From NCBI GenBank assembly GCA_037179385.1, contig CM074184.1, positions 13,286,001 to 13,350,000 of the forward strand: a stretch of DNA of 64,000 nucleotides, in the 5' to 3' direction. The position numbers and the translations under genes were made by a program. This DNA comes from Holothuria scabra. Taxonomy: Eukaryota; Echinodermata; Holothuroidea; Aspidochirotida; Holothuriidae. Below the pieces are notes generated by a model, which saw only the letters and a program-made list of their open reading frames with translations, did no database searches and was not told where the DNA came from. The first letter of the stretch is position 1. The number at the start of each line of letters is the position of its first letter. Shown one piece after another: positions 36,366-50,042 of this stretch.

Positions 36366-37544
36366 TGTCTAAGACAATGACAGTCGTAATAACCTACATA
36401 CGAGGCACACACGAAGTGGGTGAAGTGGGGTAAGTAGGGGTTTTAGTCAAAATCAGTAAATGTGCCTACAGGGCGGGTTGGCACCTCAGCGATTTTCGAT
36501 TTGGTCGGAATTTTTCTTATTAAACCGGACCAATTGTTTTTTATTCAGACTTTGTTGTAAGATGTCCATGCTATATCGACGTTAATGTCTAGCGATAAAC
36601 TGTTCTGCTACCATTAAATATAACTTTATATCGTTGCACAGAGCGATATAGTGTTCAAAAATCAATTTGATTTTCAAAAGAATGTGTGCCTGCCGGACTA
36701 CTTTTTCTGTAGATCTGATGACACGAAAAAGTTATTCTACTTTTCATTTTCGTAGTCCTCTCTTATAAAATCATACATTTACACGGATTGGCAAATCTTC
36801 GCTCTTTATGAATTTGGATGAAATTTCAACCAAACTTATAGAAGAAATCAGACCGTATACTAATCCTATTTGAAATTACTCGAGTGCGACCCTATGCGAC
36901 TCTATAACCCTCAGTTTGTTAGTTAGTTACGTAAGCGGGGGGAACGGGGGAACGGGGGCAGGGGGGCCTGCCTCCCGATCATTTATTATGACAATTGGGG
37001 GGCATAGCCCCTCCCACATAACTGAGTGTCGCAAAATAAAATCGGGTAATCTGCCTTGGACCCTACCAGGTGTGCTTAAGCGGGCCCCTGGATCCTACGC
37101 TGACTGGTTTTGCGCTTTGAGCAAAACCAAACGCCTTACGGCATCACCATTATGTCGTCTGCCGAAAACTTGTGCCCCAATAAAAAAACATCTTCCGCCG
37201 CCTATGAGTTAGATGAGATTTAACGACGCACAAACACGAGTGTCAGTAAACTCGATAAAAAGTTCACAATTTAAATTTATTTTCGAGTATGGTTTAAGTT
37301 GAAATTTGGTTTCTCTTCTGACGGTGGACGGTCCATCCTTCCATCCCATTTAAAAAAAAATATTACAATATCATGAAAGCTCTATATTATGCTTAGGTCC
37401 TTAGGACCACGGGCAGTTAAATCGGTTATCAAATTGATAATTTCTAAATGTTGAGACATGAAGCGAATCATTAGCCTTATAAACGTGAACTGACTTCAAC
37501 AACGCTTTTCGGCGGGCTCCGCTCACCCACATGATCATTCTTCT
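36366..37544. other. Intergenic DNA; no gene recognised
   Basis: It contains a G-rich stretch at about 36935-37020 (runs of GGGGG) and no supported coding sequence. Confidence 0.5.
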
Positions 37545-38490
37545 CCGTCCATTATAAGTTAGTTTGAGCTAGATTACTTTCCAATGCCCATGCGACTTCA
37601 AATAACCTATCCAAATCGAACCACCACGGGTAATGCCGTGGGCGCTAGTGGCGGGTTTGACAGGGAAGGGTGGGTCTACAAGGACCGATGTAACATTATG
37701 GGGCCTCTTGAATTAGACGTGAGTGCTACTACTGTTGTTCCTAATGACCTTAAGGAATATGATATATAATTTTGCGGGTCCCTTTGCGTGGGGGCCTTAA
37801 GCAGGTTTTCTGATGACTGCATTCAGAATGTATGTCCATGTGTCCATTGATGGAGAAACGAGTAGAAGAAGGGCATGTCAACTTGGTAACTTGGAAAAAG
37901 CAGGAAAACTTTAAACAATTTGTACTGTCTTTAAATTGCTGTTTTTTCGGAACAGTCGCGCATACCTCAAAAAATTGCAAATTAATTAAAAGGAGGATAG
38001 TTAAATTATGCTTTTGTTGCCTACTTAGTAGGCATCCAATTTAACTTTTTAAAAATCTTTAAATTTTCATTTTGATGACTACATTTTGTAAACAGTATCT
38101 AGTGTCCTCCGAAGTTCTCATCTCCCTTGCCTAAATCCAGTGAGTTGCCTCTCGTCTACTCCACTATGATATTAATACTGGAAATGGTCGAATTATTGAT
38201 AAGTTCTTCCAAAGCTTAGAACAATCAATCGTCTAACCCGATTAATCAAAAACTCTCGTAAGATCTGATTTTGATGGCATTTAATATTAAATATTCCTTC
38301 ACTCCAGGTTAAAGTCACTTTATCAGACTATATATGTAAGAGATAGATATTTACCTTCTATTTCAAGCAGAGATATATTAACTTATGGATGATCACTTTC
38401 GAAGGTGGAAGGCGATTGAGGATAGTGGTGTATATGTGTTACATTTTCATGTTTTAGTTAGTCCATGGGAGGGTGTACAGAACTGTCAAA
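37545..38490 (+). repeat. Dispersed repeat A2 (copy without the MITE)
   Basis: Homologous to B2 (54395-55945) and, inverted, to a fragment at 61836-62018. Shared stretches include GGCGCTAGTGGCGGGTTTGA, GACCTTAAGGAATATGAT, AAGCAGGTTTTCTGATGACT, TGGATGATCACTTTCGAAGG and GAGGATAGTGGTGTATATGT. At 37747-37755 it keeps the intact TTAA where the other two copies carry a piggyBac-like MITE. Confidence 0.85.
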
Positions 38491-39576
38491 CAATACTCAT
38501 ACTTTCTGTAATGTTGGTGTTTCTTGCACCAAGCTTATAAGACTTTGAAAACAAAGAAGCACACAGACAGAATATTGAGAGTGTGACCACTACTGGTCTA
38601 CATGTGTATTCAGCAAGGCTCAGTACCACTCTGACAATCTTCATCAAGATACAGAATACTTAGCTAATAAAGCATGCTTAGGGAGCACATGGTAAGAACA
38701 ATGGATTCCTTTATTTCAAGAGGAGGATGCTGGTCAGTAGTTCAGGGTGATAAGCCTTCTCCAAACAAGTGTGACCTTTTGACCAATCCTTGCACTTTGG
38801 ACTGCTACATTATGTTGCTAGGGGGTTACAATTTAGGAATAGTCCACATCATTACACTTTCCACTCTGTTTTTAGAGAAACGGTTTATGCTACATTTTGA
38901 AGCGGCTTTTTGTATTTTTTGTCATATTCAAGAAGTTTTCATTGTAGCATACTTAAATTTTTTCTACATAGTTTCCTAATCTCTAAGGTTTTTTTTCATG
39001 GGGAATATGTCCCTACCCCCTCCCCACCTCCAGGATCACCCATGCCCCCCCCCCATTCACTACCTTTGCCACTTCCAGCAGGGAGTTATTGTCAGCTCTG
39101 ACAACTCCCCGCTTGTTGCCTTTCGATTGCCGACCCACTCACACAGGAAAATGGTTGTTGTTACTATTATCTTTTATATTGGTTTTCTGGTATTTGGTTT
39201 GAATCCAAGAGTACACTGTCTTTAAACATCCAATGTCCCCGAGTCTCACAATAAATTTTATCCAAAGCTAAGAAAAATCAATCATATACTATTACGCATG
39301 CAGTCATCAAACTCTCACTTTAAAGACTCGGAGCAATTATCTTACGCCGAGAGGCTTTAGTGTTTTGACATGAGTTAGTGGCAATTGACAGTAATTCCTT
39401 AATCTCATCAGGATAACCGCAACGTCGCGGATTACCACAAGGATGATCATGCCTCTATTCAATTTGGTAAGTACTCATGCCAATGCCAAAGCCCCCAAAG
39501 AGCACAAAGCGACCTTTTCAATAATGTTGTATTTTATTTCATTAGTAATGGCAAAAAGTGTACGTACAAATTGTTT
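38491..39576. other. Intergenic DNA with C-rich tract; no gene recognised
   Basis: Short stretches related to repeat B2 recur (AATGTCCCCGAGTCTC at 39231, TTTTTAGAGAAACGGTTT at 38869). A CCCCTCCCC-rich segment lies at about 39012-39058. The open frames here are not supported as genes. Confidence 0.5.
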
Positions 39577-40036
39577 AAGGGAGCATACCCCCATTAATTC
39601 CTCCATTGACTTACACACTGAATTCAAAAAGTAAACGGGCCTCTAAAAGCTTGTCGAAGTTTTCGCCAGGGTCAAGCTACCCCTCATATGAAAGCTGACA
39701 AGTTGGCCATTCATGGCACTTTCAATTTACCATACCATGACCGTGAAGGTTTTTTGCTATTTCACCTCAAAGTTCAAACCACCTTTTCCAAGCCTTGTTT
39801 TTCACTAAAATCTCGGTATGCCTCCGCCAGCTTCTAAGGCCCATAATTTCCACAAAATTGCTTCAATTAAGCCCATTTTCACCAATGGTACTTCATTTGA
39901 TATACTTTCAGAAGAAACTTACAGAAAACCCCAGCTCATTCCATAACATATCAAAAAAGTGCTCCTTTTAGGGACTCTATCTGAGGGCGAACAAACGGAC
40001 GCATTAATACACCTGTTAATTGGGATATGCTCCCTT
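39577..40036. mobile_element. About 460-bp TIR element (MITE-like)
   Basis: The inverted ends AAGGGAGCATACCCCCATTA and AATTGGGATATGCTCCCTT match over about 17 bp. The interior includes a non-coding ACCTCAAAGTTCAAACCACC segment. The target duplication could not be decided. Confidence 0.6.
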
Positions 40037-42820
40037 AGGTAGAAGGGGCGATCCAGGCGAGCCGGTGTAACAGATTAGTCTCGCCGGTTGAGTAAATCAT
40101 GGCGGCGATCTCACACTGCGACCCTTGCACTGAGTAGGTTAACCGGGCAAATGCGTTCTATGATAGTATATCTCTGTGGTAGTTTTTCAAAATAATGCGA
40201 TCGCCCGCCCGTCCGCATGCTTTCCGCTAGCTAACTGTAATATACATATGTACCTACTTAAAGTTAAATCATTTCAAAGTGACAGCCGTAAGAGACGTCT
40301 TCAGTTTCTGAGCGCCAAAAATGAAATAATTTAAGGCATTCTCTATACAACTGAAGGTAAGTTGCGGGTCAGGTCTTGTTCACGCCATGACGATAACCTC
40401 TGTGCCTGTACCACTCTATAACAGGTGTGTGCAATGATCAGTGTGTCATGAAGTTAACCTCCAAAAGAATGAAAAATTCAGTGTGATGGATGTCTACGGA
40501 AGCCTCTAATGTTCTGAATAAATCGAAAAGTTAAATCATAATGGATTGCGAGCATGTGACTGGCGCAAATCGCAGCGTGGTATTAATATGTAGTTGAAAC
40601 TGTAAGGGCATTGTGTTAAAGAGACAGCTAATATTATCATGTGTGTTTTTTTTTTTTAATGTGAATATCACGTCCCGTTTACGAAATAACAATGTACGTG
40701 TACTACATGTAGTTTTTTTCTCTTTTCATGAACGAACTATGTTCAATGTTGGGGGAGGTATACATCCTAGTTACTGAATTCTTTGTTTGAATGAACGTAA
40801 TACCGACGTTACTGTAAATAACTGTTTGTTTCATTTACTCGTTTATTCATCATGATTATGTTATGCAAAAGAAACATAGAGTTACATGTAGTTCAATAAG
40901 CTTTCATGTTTAGGACGAGTCGTCAGGCTAACACATATCCCAAGAGTGGTTTAACCAACACTCAATTAAGTGCTTCGTACGAAAATGTACTTACATAGTG
41001 TATGTGATGTCTAAATCTAAAAATTAAGTGATAGCTTGCTATAATGAGTGAGACAGCACACGAAACAAACTAAAATTAAAGGCTGACTGTAACGTGTGGT
41101 TTGCTTTGCCCTCGACAAAAATAATATACCAAAAAGGGGTATTATGCTGGGGAACAAACATTTCAATAGAGTTTCATTTCGTACGAAGTAGGAACTACAA
41201 TATGTTATAAACCACCGATATTATTATTAGACATGGATCCAACTTCGTACGGAACCGCACAAAGTATTGATTGTGATGTATTGATATCAAATTAAACAGT
41301 AAGTTGCCTTTATTTTTAGGTGAAATAATACACGAAAACATCAAACTTGCAAAATGCTATTGGACACTTCAACTTGCTGGAGGGGTCGCGCTCGAAAACA
41401 GCTGGTTACCCACTAGATCAAAGACAATGCATATCGCGTCCAACAACGATTTAAATTCTTTTCGTAAGAAAAGCTTATTACAATTATGAATTTATATCTT
41501 GTTAAATATAAACTGTTTAAATCATTTACTCAAAATATATTACACAAACACTTGGAGGAGTATCAGCGTACGTAGAGTATCCCCTCAGCCGGGAACTTGA
41601 CCAACTTTTGCCTTATTTCCCTCCAAAGGGCCACGGTAGCCTTTGTTACGGCATAGGCCTATGGGGAAAAAGCACCTTAAAACTTTGGGGCTTTTCAGCA
41701 ACTTGTGGGGGATGGAGTAATATCCCAACATCCATTTGGGGGTATTCGCGCCAGTATTATCTAGCAAGAAAATGGCAACACTTTTCCCAGGTCCTTTCCC
41801 CTTTGGCCTCGATGGTTCTTTAATTAGAGGAGCCTCAGGGTTAGTAGGGTTAGTCCATGGTTTTCTTTTAGCGAACAAACAAGAATTAAGACCTAAAGCT
41901 GAGGACAAATATGATCTAGTATGACCAACGCACTAGATTATATAGGTCCCGACTGAAGGCGGAAAATTAAAGTGAACTTTATGTTTCGCACAAAGAAGCA
42001 CCAATATATTCTATGAAGTACTTAAATAGTAATTACGAGTTCATACAGTTTCGTACGAAAACGTTCGGAGTATATTGTTTACGAAATATATTTCTAAAAA
42101 GTGCCAAGGAAGCTCCTTCGTTTTTAAAGTAAAGTTGCTTACGAGAAAGCCACAGAAATGACATTTCAACGTGCGGGGTAGCTTTTCACTCGATCTGCTT
42201 GGTCAACATGGATCCAGTGAGATTTAAGCACCTTTTCTGTTCCGGCTTTAAGGCGACAACAGTGTAATAGGCCTATTATTTCGTACATGTTTGGGAACAC
42301 GGCAGATCGAAAATGCTACAAAATAACATATTAGGTAGTATTCATCTGAAAGATGAGACATGCGTGGATACCCCTGGAATTGGACTCCCCCTCTCAACAG
42401 TTACAGCAAGGGCCCGAAAGTTAAAACGTGGGTTTTCCCATCCCCATACCGTTACACTCATTTGGAAGTTTATTCTCGATTTGTCTCATTAAACGGCCTC
42501 CCTTGGCCAAGGAGGAGGGGTCATTGAAAAAATACGTATTGGAAAAAACGAGGCATGTGCGACGCCAATAAAAAGCTAGTTTAAGACACACACACACTTG
42601 TTTCAGTTCCGGGTTCAAAGCACTGATGCTTTTCCTCATTCCCAACACCCAATAAGCGAACTTAAATGTACTTTAGTTGAAAACACGTATGTTAGTTCGT
42701 TAGATCTGTGATTTAACGACACGAATGTTTTATATAATGCCAGTCAACTTGGTAACAAGTTCAAAGTTTTAATTTATTTCCCAGTACTGTAGGTTCAAAT
42801 TCAATTTTTGTTTCCCTTTA
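40037..42820. other. Intergenic DNA; no gene recognised
   Basis: 40045-40130 (GAGCCGGTGTAACAG, TAGTCTCGCCGG, GGCGGCGATCTCACAC) has an inverted relative at about 46555-46620. A 107-codon frame on the minus strand at 41585-41908 shows no domain I recognise and has a shadow frame on the other strand; I do not call it a gene. Confidence 0.45.
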
Positions 42821-43226
42821 GTCGCCTCTTGCGACAGACGGGAAATACCATGGGCCTATCCTATAACCGCCAACCCACAGGTGTGAACAGGGGTGGCGCC
42901 AGGATTTCCCCGACAGGGGGCCAAGTTCCCCAACGGGGGGGGGCAGCATTTCAAGGCGCCGACATAGACTTTGAGTAAGGCGCGCGTAGCCAGAGAATTC
43001 TTTTGGCATTCTTTTCAACAAATACTTAAAAATTTGGAGTTCATTTTGAAGACAAAATTTAACATTTTTGCAAAAAATTGGCTTTTGTAAGGACCATTTA
43101 AAAGTTGGAGTTTTTATTGGAAAAAAGCTGTTCTTCATATGGGCAAAATAAAAAACGTTATGTATAGGCGACATCTAAATATCTTTTGGGGTTACGCATA
43201 AAATCCTACTAGGTCTATGTACTAAT

Positions 43227-45340
43227 CCTTCAGTACGAATCTAGAAGTTTGCCCGACAAATTATTCCTTTTTGGAACGAAGAATTAAAAATTATTAAGTT
43301 CTTTTTTTATTGGAGAAATTTTGGAATTTAATGGAAGAAAATTTGATTTTTGGTACGGCTATAATGAAAAACTTGGTTTTTTTCATTTAGTGATGTGCCT
43401 TTCAAGAGCAATATTAGATAAAATGTCGGGGTAATTAACAAACATGTTGACTTTGGTTATTTATTGTACCGAGTATCCATCGAAATTGGAAACTTTGCCA
43501 CTTTTAACAATATGAAACTTATATTGGAGAAAAATTGCAATTTTATGACAGATTTGGAGGTTTTGGGGAAGAATTTAATCTTCTTGTAAGAAAAATCAAA
43601 TGGGGTGATCTGTTTTGATTTTTGGGTTAACTGAATATGCTTCATGCAGATTAAGGCACTCGGACCCTATTGGAAAATTTTCTCACGGAAAAGGGTTGGC
43701 TTCCCATACATTTGAAGTTTTATATTTTACATATTGACATAGACGCAAAGGAGCGTTTTAGTTTGGGAGAGGCAGAATTGGTTTTTTTTTTGTCCGAAAA
43801 ATATAATTCCGACCGAAAAGCTATCAAAGTGCAGAGCACATATATTGTTGAAAAATTGAGAACCCCAGGCAGCAGGAAATAGCATTTCTCGGGCTCGTAA
43901 CTAAAGACAAAGCAATCATTAGTTTAAGCTTTCTTTCGCAATAAAATTTTCACTTCATAATATTGTCCCAAAACGAAGAACAACTTGCAAGCATGCATTG
44001 TTCTGTTGAGTAACTTGTTCGACCAAGACACTTCCTAAGCTGAGATCCACCATCAGTTGGCGCGGAGCGCACAGAAAATTTTTTAAAACCTAACCCCTCA
44101 GACCGTCGGAAAAGGCATTTCCCAGACTTGCAAATAGAAATGAAGCAGTCGTTGTTTTAAGCTTTCCTTTGGAATGAATATTTCACTTTCAAAAGCAAAA
44201 GACCAACTTGCTAAGTAATAAGAAAATAAGCAGATAAAAGGTACTGCTACAATTGACTCTTTTAAGAATCTTCGTTGTATTCAATTGAAAGGTCCGCTTT
44301 AGATGAGATTTTCTACGTGACTGCCCGAACTCCAGACTACATATGATTTACTTCCAGCGTATTTGAAAATATGTCACGTTACAAGGTGGATTCAATTGAA
44401 TTTCCAGTCAGGCTTATTGGGGGACACTCTCACATTATTGTTTATCATTATGTGTAGCTGAAACTGCCTGGCCAATTTTCTTTACCGTTGCTAGAATTCG
44501 GCTATCGGGGCAGACCAGATGGCAGAACTTTGGGCACTGCATGCACATGAACAACTACTCGCCCGTTTTTGTAAGAAAAATTTAGAACGTGAGTTTCCTC
44601 GAAAAATGTGGAAATCAAGAAGATCGTCCGATTGACTGAAGTTTATCAGACCCGCATTTTTATCAGTTTATCGTGGGCATGTGAGATGAAGGCCCCCCCC
44701 CCCTGTTGTTGAGGAAATTGGATTTTCTCAATAACAGGGGGAGGGCAGCTTTCCCCAACCGGGCATGACCTTGCGGATTAAAGATGGGATGAGGGATTGC
44801 AGAGCTAGTAAGAAGTGATTAAAACAGATTCAGATATTCATTGAAATAGCGTTACTAAAGAAAAAGTAGTTCATAAAGAAACAAAAACAGTTCATGATCA
44901 TCAATCCAGTAACTTAAAGGGCCAATTCTCTCACCCCAAACTACACTTCCTGTGGGGGGGGGGGGGGTGTACAGAAACTCTCCATTGGCCCAGACTTTTG
45001 ATTGACTGTTAATTCAAACAATGCAGATAACCAAAGCTTCTATTACACAGCATGAACTGTACTGAGAGTGTTTTGGTTATACACATAGAGTATTTCTACA
45101 CTCATCTGAAGCAATAAACTGAGATTGTGACTGGATTAGGGTGAATTTCTGACTGGGAGATACTTTACTAAGAAGGTAAGGAGAATTGATACTGTTTGAG
45201 GTGGGAGAACTGGGCCTTTAAGTCTTTACGTTCATCTTTTAGGTCTCCCCGAAGGAAATTACCATTCTTCCCCGACCGGGAATGAGGTAGGACAAGGTAC
45301 ATGGAATGAGGTAAAACGTAGATAAGAAGAGGTCACTGAA
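43227..45340 (+). repeat. Left arm of a dispersed inverted repeat pair (about 2.1 kb)
   Basis: Inverted relative to 51412-53670. Matching landmarks are AGTTTGCCCGACAAA, AGTGATGTGCCTTTCAAG, AGAACAATGCATGC-type, GTTACCGTTGCTAGACTTCG-type, CAAGAAGATCGTCCGATTGA and the CCCCGACCGGGAATGAG edge. A hairpin CCCCCTGTTGTTGAGG / TCTCAATAACAGGGGG lies at 44693-44747. No open frame was found. Confidence 0.8.
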
Positions 45341-46635
45341 AATCGAACATTTCAAAACAAAAAATATGTTCAAGACCACCCGTCCAGCAACTTCAGCCCT
45401 TGCGGACTTTTTATTTTTTTATCATTACTTTTAGGCCTCCCCGACGAGACAGCCGACCTCCCCCGACGGGGAGCCAGCGCTCCCCGACATAAAGGCCATG
45501 CCCCTCCCCTGCCGGCGCAAGCCTGGGTGTGAAAACATGTATGACGAAATGTTAAAACTTAGTGATTCTTGTACAATTAAATGGAAGTTCTACCCTCATG
45601 CATGGAGCGAGCCATGCTTAACCTGCCTAACGGTACGAGCCAAACAGGGAGCCAACGTTACAAAATTTGGGTTAAAGGAAGGATTTAAGGTCATATAAAG
45701 TTTCGTTATGTTGGAGATGTACTTGCATCCTGGTGAAATTCGCATGGAAAGCTGATGTGTGGTTCTAAAGATATGAGCAAGTAAACTTATCACATTATCA
45801 ACAAAGAGTGAACTTGAAGCAAGCATATCTTCTATCGGTCTCTTCTTTTTCTTTTAATTTTACAGCCATATTTTCTCCTCAACATTGTTTTTCTTTAAAC
45901 TTTGCAGCCATATGTTCTACTCAACAATATTTTTTTTTTTCAAAATGTTATTGCATAAGTAACATCAGAATTTCACAAAGTTTGATACCCCACAGGGAGG
46001 TCATGTTCCCATTATCTTCAATGTCAACCCAACAGTCTGAAAAACAAAGGGAAGCAAATCATTCCTTGTCAATGTGAGGAAGTGATATGATCTCTGCTAC
46101 CCTAAGCTCACTTTGGAATGAAAATTTAAAAACACTGTCTACATTTGGTTCCTCTTTAACATATGAAAATTGAATTTTTGCTTTAACTTCCCCTTTAACA
46201 TAGTTCCATGCAAGTGCTGTGTTGCAAACATCTGGTATTTACACCCTGAAAATTGTGCTGACTCTGACGGTAATACTGTACATAAACTTTTCATCCAACA
46301 GTCTGACTGCATAAACCTCGAATGTCATATTGTCATAGCGACCTCATTTTCACTCTCTCCGATACATTCATTCCCTTCGCTTTACTTCTATCGCTTTTCG
46401 TCGCGGCGAGTATTGGATTTCTCCTTTCTCCTATAGCATGCCACACTCCTCGTAGAACTTTATGACTGCCGTGCAGACTATCAGTTACCAGGGTGACTTC
46501 GCCGGTCGGTCGTATCACTACGGCATTACTCTAACCGGGTGGTTGTTTCACTACGGGGTGAGACCGCCGCTCGGCGAGACTACTCAGGAGTCGATACTGC
46601 TCTGTTACACCGGACTACATTTAGTATGACCCTCA
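45341..46635. other. Intergenic DNA; no gene recognised
   Basis: It contains further CCCCGACGGGGAGCC-type pieces of the 43.2-45.3 kb repeat at about 45435-45500. No gene is supported. Confidence 0.45.
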
Positions 46636-46719
46636 TAGTACAAGTAGCCCTTATCGCCCGGTTCGCCCGCACTACCTAAATGTAGCCCGGCTACGCAATG
46701 TGTGCAGTCTCTTATATAT

Positions 46720-47630
46720 GGCACGCCAAAAGGCTCACCAAATATGATGATGTTCTAAAAATACACGTTCATGTACTAAATTTACACGTTCATGTACCAA
46801 AAATATAAGATGATGTACTAACTTCATATGATCATAATGTAAATTTACACCATCATGTACTAAAACCATAAGTTCATCATTTTAAATGCTACGTTGTACA
46901 TGTAAAATCACACGTTGTACATTTTAAAACACACGTTATACATGTAAAAACGTAAGATCATCATGTGATTATTGTCTCTTCCGCACGCCATACAGAGTGA
47001 GCATTTCGGCGTACCAGAAGTCCTCCAAAAGGCTCACCGAATTTGATGTAGTAAAAGTACACGCTCATGTACTAACTGCTTACGATCATGTACAGATTTC
47101 ATACGATCATGTACTGTTTGCTTCCGTTCATGTAATGATTTCATACGATCATGTACTGATTTCTTACGATCATGTACTGACAGTTAGTACATGATCGTAT
47201 GAAATCAGTACATGAACGTATGAAATCAGTACATGAACGTATGAAATTTGTACATGATCGTAAGCAGTTAGTACATGAACGTGTACTTTTACTACATCAA
47301 ATTCGGTGAGTCTTTTGGCGGACTTCTGGTACGCCGAAAGGCTCACTCTGAATGGCGTGCGGAAGAGACAATAATAACATGATGATCTTACGCTTTTACA
47401 TGTACAACGTGTGTTTTAAGATGTACAACGTGTGATTTTACATGTAACATGATGAACTTATGGTTTTAGTACATGATGGTGTAAATTTACATCATGATCA
47501 CATGAAGTTAGTACATCATCGTATATTTTTGGTACATGAACGTGTAATTTTATTACATGAACGTGTAATTTTAGTACATGAACGTATATTTTTAGAACAT
47601 CATCATATTTGGTGAGCCTTTTGGCGTGCC
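46720..47630. mobile_element. 0.9-kb near-complete palindrome (foldback element)
   Basis: The left arm starts GGCACGCCAAAAGGCTCACC and the right arm ends with its exact complement; the centre is at about 47175-47181. Inside each arm a second nested pair occurs (GGCGTACCAGAAGTCCTCC / GGCGGACTTCTGGTACGCC). The rest of the arms is built from 12-24-bp units around ACGTTCATGTAC and ACGATCATGTAC. The site in A1 is uninterrupted (GTCTCTGTAGAGGGCG at about 33857). Flanks CTTATA / CTTATG suggest a 5-6-bp duplication. An open frame here is only a repeat translation. Confidence 0.9.
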
Positions 47631-48826
47631 ATACTTATGGAGGGCGTACTCAAAATTGTGTCTCCAGAGCCATCCTAATATACGGCTCTGTGTGTCTTTA
47701 TTGCACTAGTAGCAACATCAATGATGGCTGTATACCAAGCGAACTTTCGTTTTCACATGAAAACTTGGCAAATGACTTACCGGAAAAACCACGTAGCCTT
47801 TGAAAAAGGTGTTTGATAGTTAATGAGAGAGTCTTTACATAAAAGATAGTCCATTCTCAGCAGATGGCTTGCTACAGTCTTCGTTTCGTAAATTAAAACC
47901 AACAAAATATGCCCCTTTCATTGATGTTTTGCTTCGGCATTCGTACAATCTCAGATTGGCATAAATTATAGTACATTCGATCCTTAGCATAACTTAAAAA
48001 GGGATATTAGTCGCAGCTAGGATATATATTGTAGGCCTACTGTGTTTCGTATCTGTGAAAGGGCTGAAAATCCAGACCGGGCTTCGTTTTGTATATCAGG
48101 AATTCCGTTTTCCTATTGAAAGATTGCATAAAACCACGCCGTGATGTAATTTTTTGTAAGTAAGGCTAATACTCCCATACTTAAAAAGGTGTTTTCAATT
48201 AATAGTAACATCTCTGAAATGAAAGTTTGATAGTTCAATATGCGTTTTCGCAATTCCAAAAAATGTGCTTACGCGGTGTTTTTGCACTGGGGGTGTTGGT
48301 ATGGAATGGTGGGTTAGCGGGCCGTCTAATATATTAGCAAGACAATATAAAAAAAATGGAAGGAAAAGAAGCCGGCAAAGACGGAGAAGAAGCATTCAAC
48401 TCAGACTTTGCCCCTGTTAACCTATATCAAAATACCCTGGCACCGCCCCTGTTGTTGCACTCGTTTTGAGAATCAATACCGTCCCAAATATGCCCCGTTC
48501 CTCTTTCTTTCTCTTGTGTTTCTTAATTAGAAAAGGGCTAAAAATCCAAGTCTTCGTTTTGTATATCATGAATTGCATTTTCACGTTTAAAATATTTCAT
48601 ACGACATAATTGTTTAAAGGCCGAAACCCCGATGTTTGTACAGGAGTTTTCAATGGAAGTGTCTCTGAATTGAATTTTGCTAGTTTTTTATAGGTGTTAA
48701 ATGCGGTATTGTTGCGCAAGGACGATGGGAGGGGTAACTGTCCGATAAATTCGAAAGAAAATGTGAGAAGAGAAGAAAAATTGCAAGCGACTCTAATGAT
48801 GATCTCAACTTAGACGGCGCTGCCCT

Positions 48827-49791
48827 CATATTGAACAGTTGTCTCATTTTCGCTTATGTGAAAACTCCGCTTAGATTCTAAAATGACCGTCGTTGTGAAC
48901 AAGTCAAGGTACCGCCCACTTTTTGTATGAATTTACTTGACAATTTGTATCTTAATTAAACATTTACCTCTTATATGAAACAAAATCGAATGAAAATCAT
49001 TTTACTAACATGATTTCAAAAAATTATTAGGGGAGGAAACCTAAAATGCCTGCAAATGCAACTTTGAGCCTTTTCATGCCCTCTTTCTGACTTTGGTGCT
49101 TTGGACGAGTCCATTTTTGTGTGGAAGCTTAATATCTAGCCTTGGTAAAAATGTTTAATATTGAATCGAATTGAATGTATAATAAATGTATTACTACATT
49201 TTTAACAAAATGTGGTTTATAAAATTAAACAATGATAATTTGTTTGTAAACAACGGATTCTGTACAGTATTAATATTCAGTAGAAAACTATCTATTCCCC
49301 TTCTAAATAGTGGAGGAATCAAATGATATGAATAAACATACCCACTGCTTCGTAGAAACCAATTCACAAGGGTTTTTTAACCGAGAAAGTACGGTGGGGA
49401 AAAGTGTGCAACGGATATTTTTGACCGGTGAAAGATGTTGGTAATACATGGATTGACAAAATTATGAGTGAACAAAGTGGATACAATGTGACATAATTTC
49501 TATGGAAACCTGAAAAGTTCGTTGTCCTTAATTTGCTATTGAATTAGTAAAGAACCTTAGCTGGTTGTTTTCTGGCCTGTTACGGTGGCTCTTCAGTGAG
49601 TTTTGTATGGACAAGTTAACTTAATATGAACTAAGGCATAATGAGGAATGTATTTATGGCTGAACAAACTGTATTAATTGAAGTGACATACAGTATTAAC
49701 AATTTCTATGAAACCCCTATAGATACACTGTGGTAGAAAATCTACGAAAAAGTGAGGGCGCTCTCAAAATGAGACAAAACTGTTTAATATG
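48827..49791. mobile_element. About 965-bp TIR element inserted in B1
   Basis: The ends are CATATTGAACAGTTGTCTCA and the near complement TGAGACAAAACTGTTTAATA. The flanks join directly in A1 (GCTGTCCTGG/TCACAAGGGCGG at 36101-36115). No transposase was found. The superfamily is unknown. Confidence 0.8.
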
Positions 49792-50042
49792 GCACAAGGG
49801 CGGCAATGTCAAATTTTATATGATGGGGAGCCAATTAAGCCGGGAAATTATCCAAGTTATCAAAAGGAGCATCAAATCATGCATCTGAGCGATATCAAAC
49901 TTCAAGTTCCTCTCTGAACGTGCCACTGCATCATTGTACATGTTAATAACATCAGTAGGCTACAACAACACCCAACGGCGGGGGATCGACAATCGCTTGA
50001 ATAACATCAACCATCATGTTCCCCTTGGTTCAGAGATGTGCA

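Noticed and set aside
41585..41908. 107-codon minus-strand frame, possible small gene
   Set aside because: No recognisable domain; overlapping open frames on the other strand; no splice or start context to support it.
46997..47194. 65-codon frame with repeated YDHVL
   Set aside because: Translation of the CATGTAC repeat units of the palindrome.
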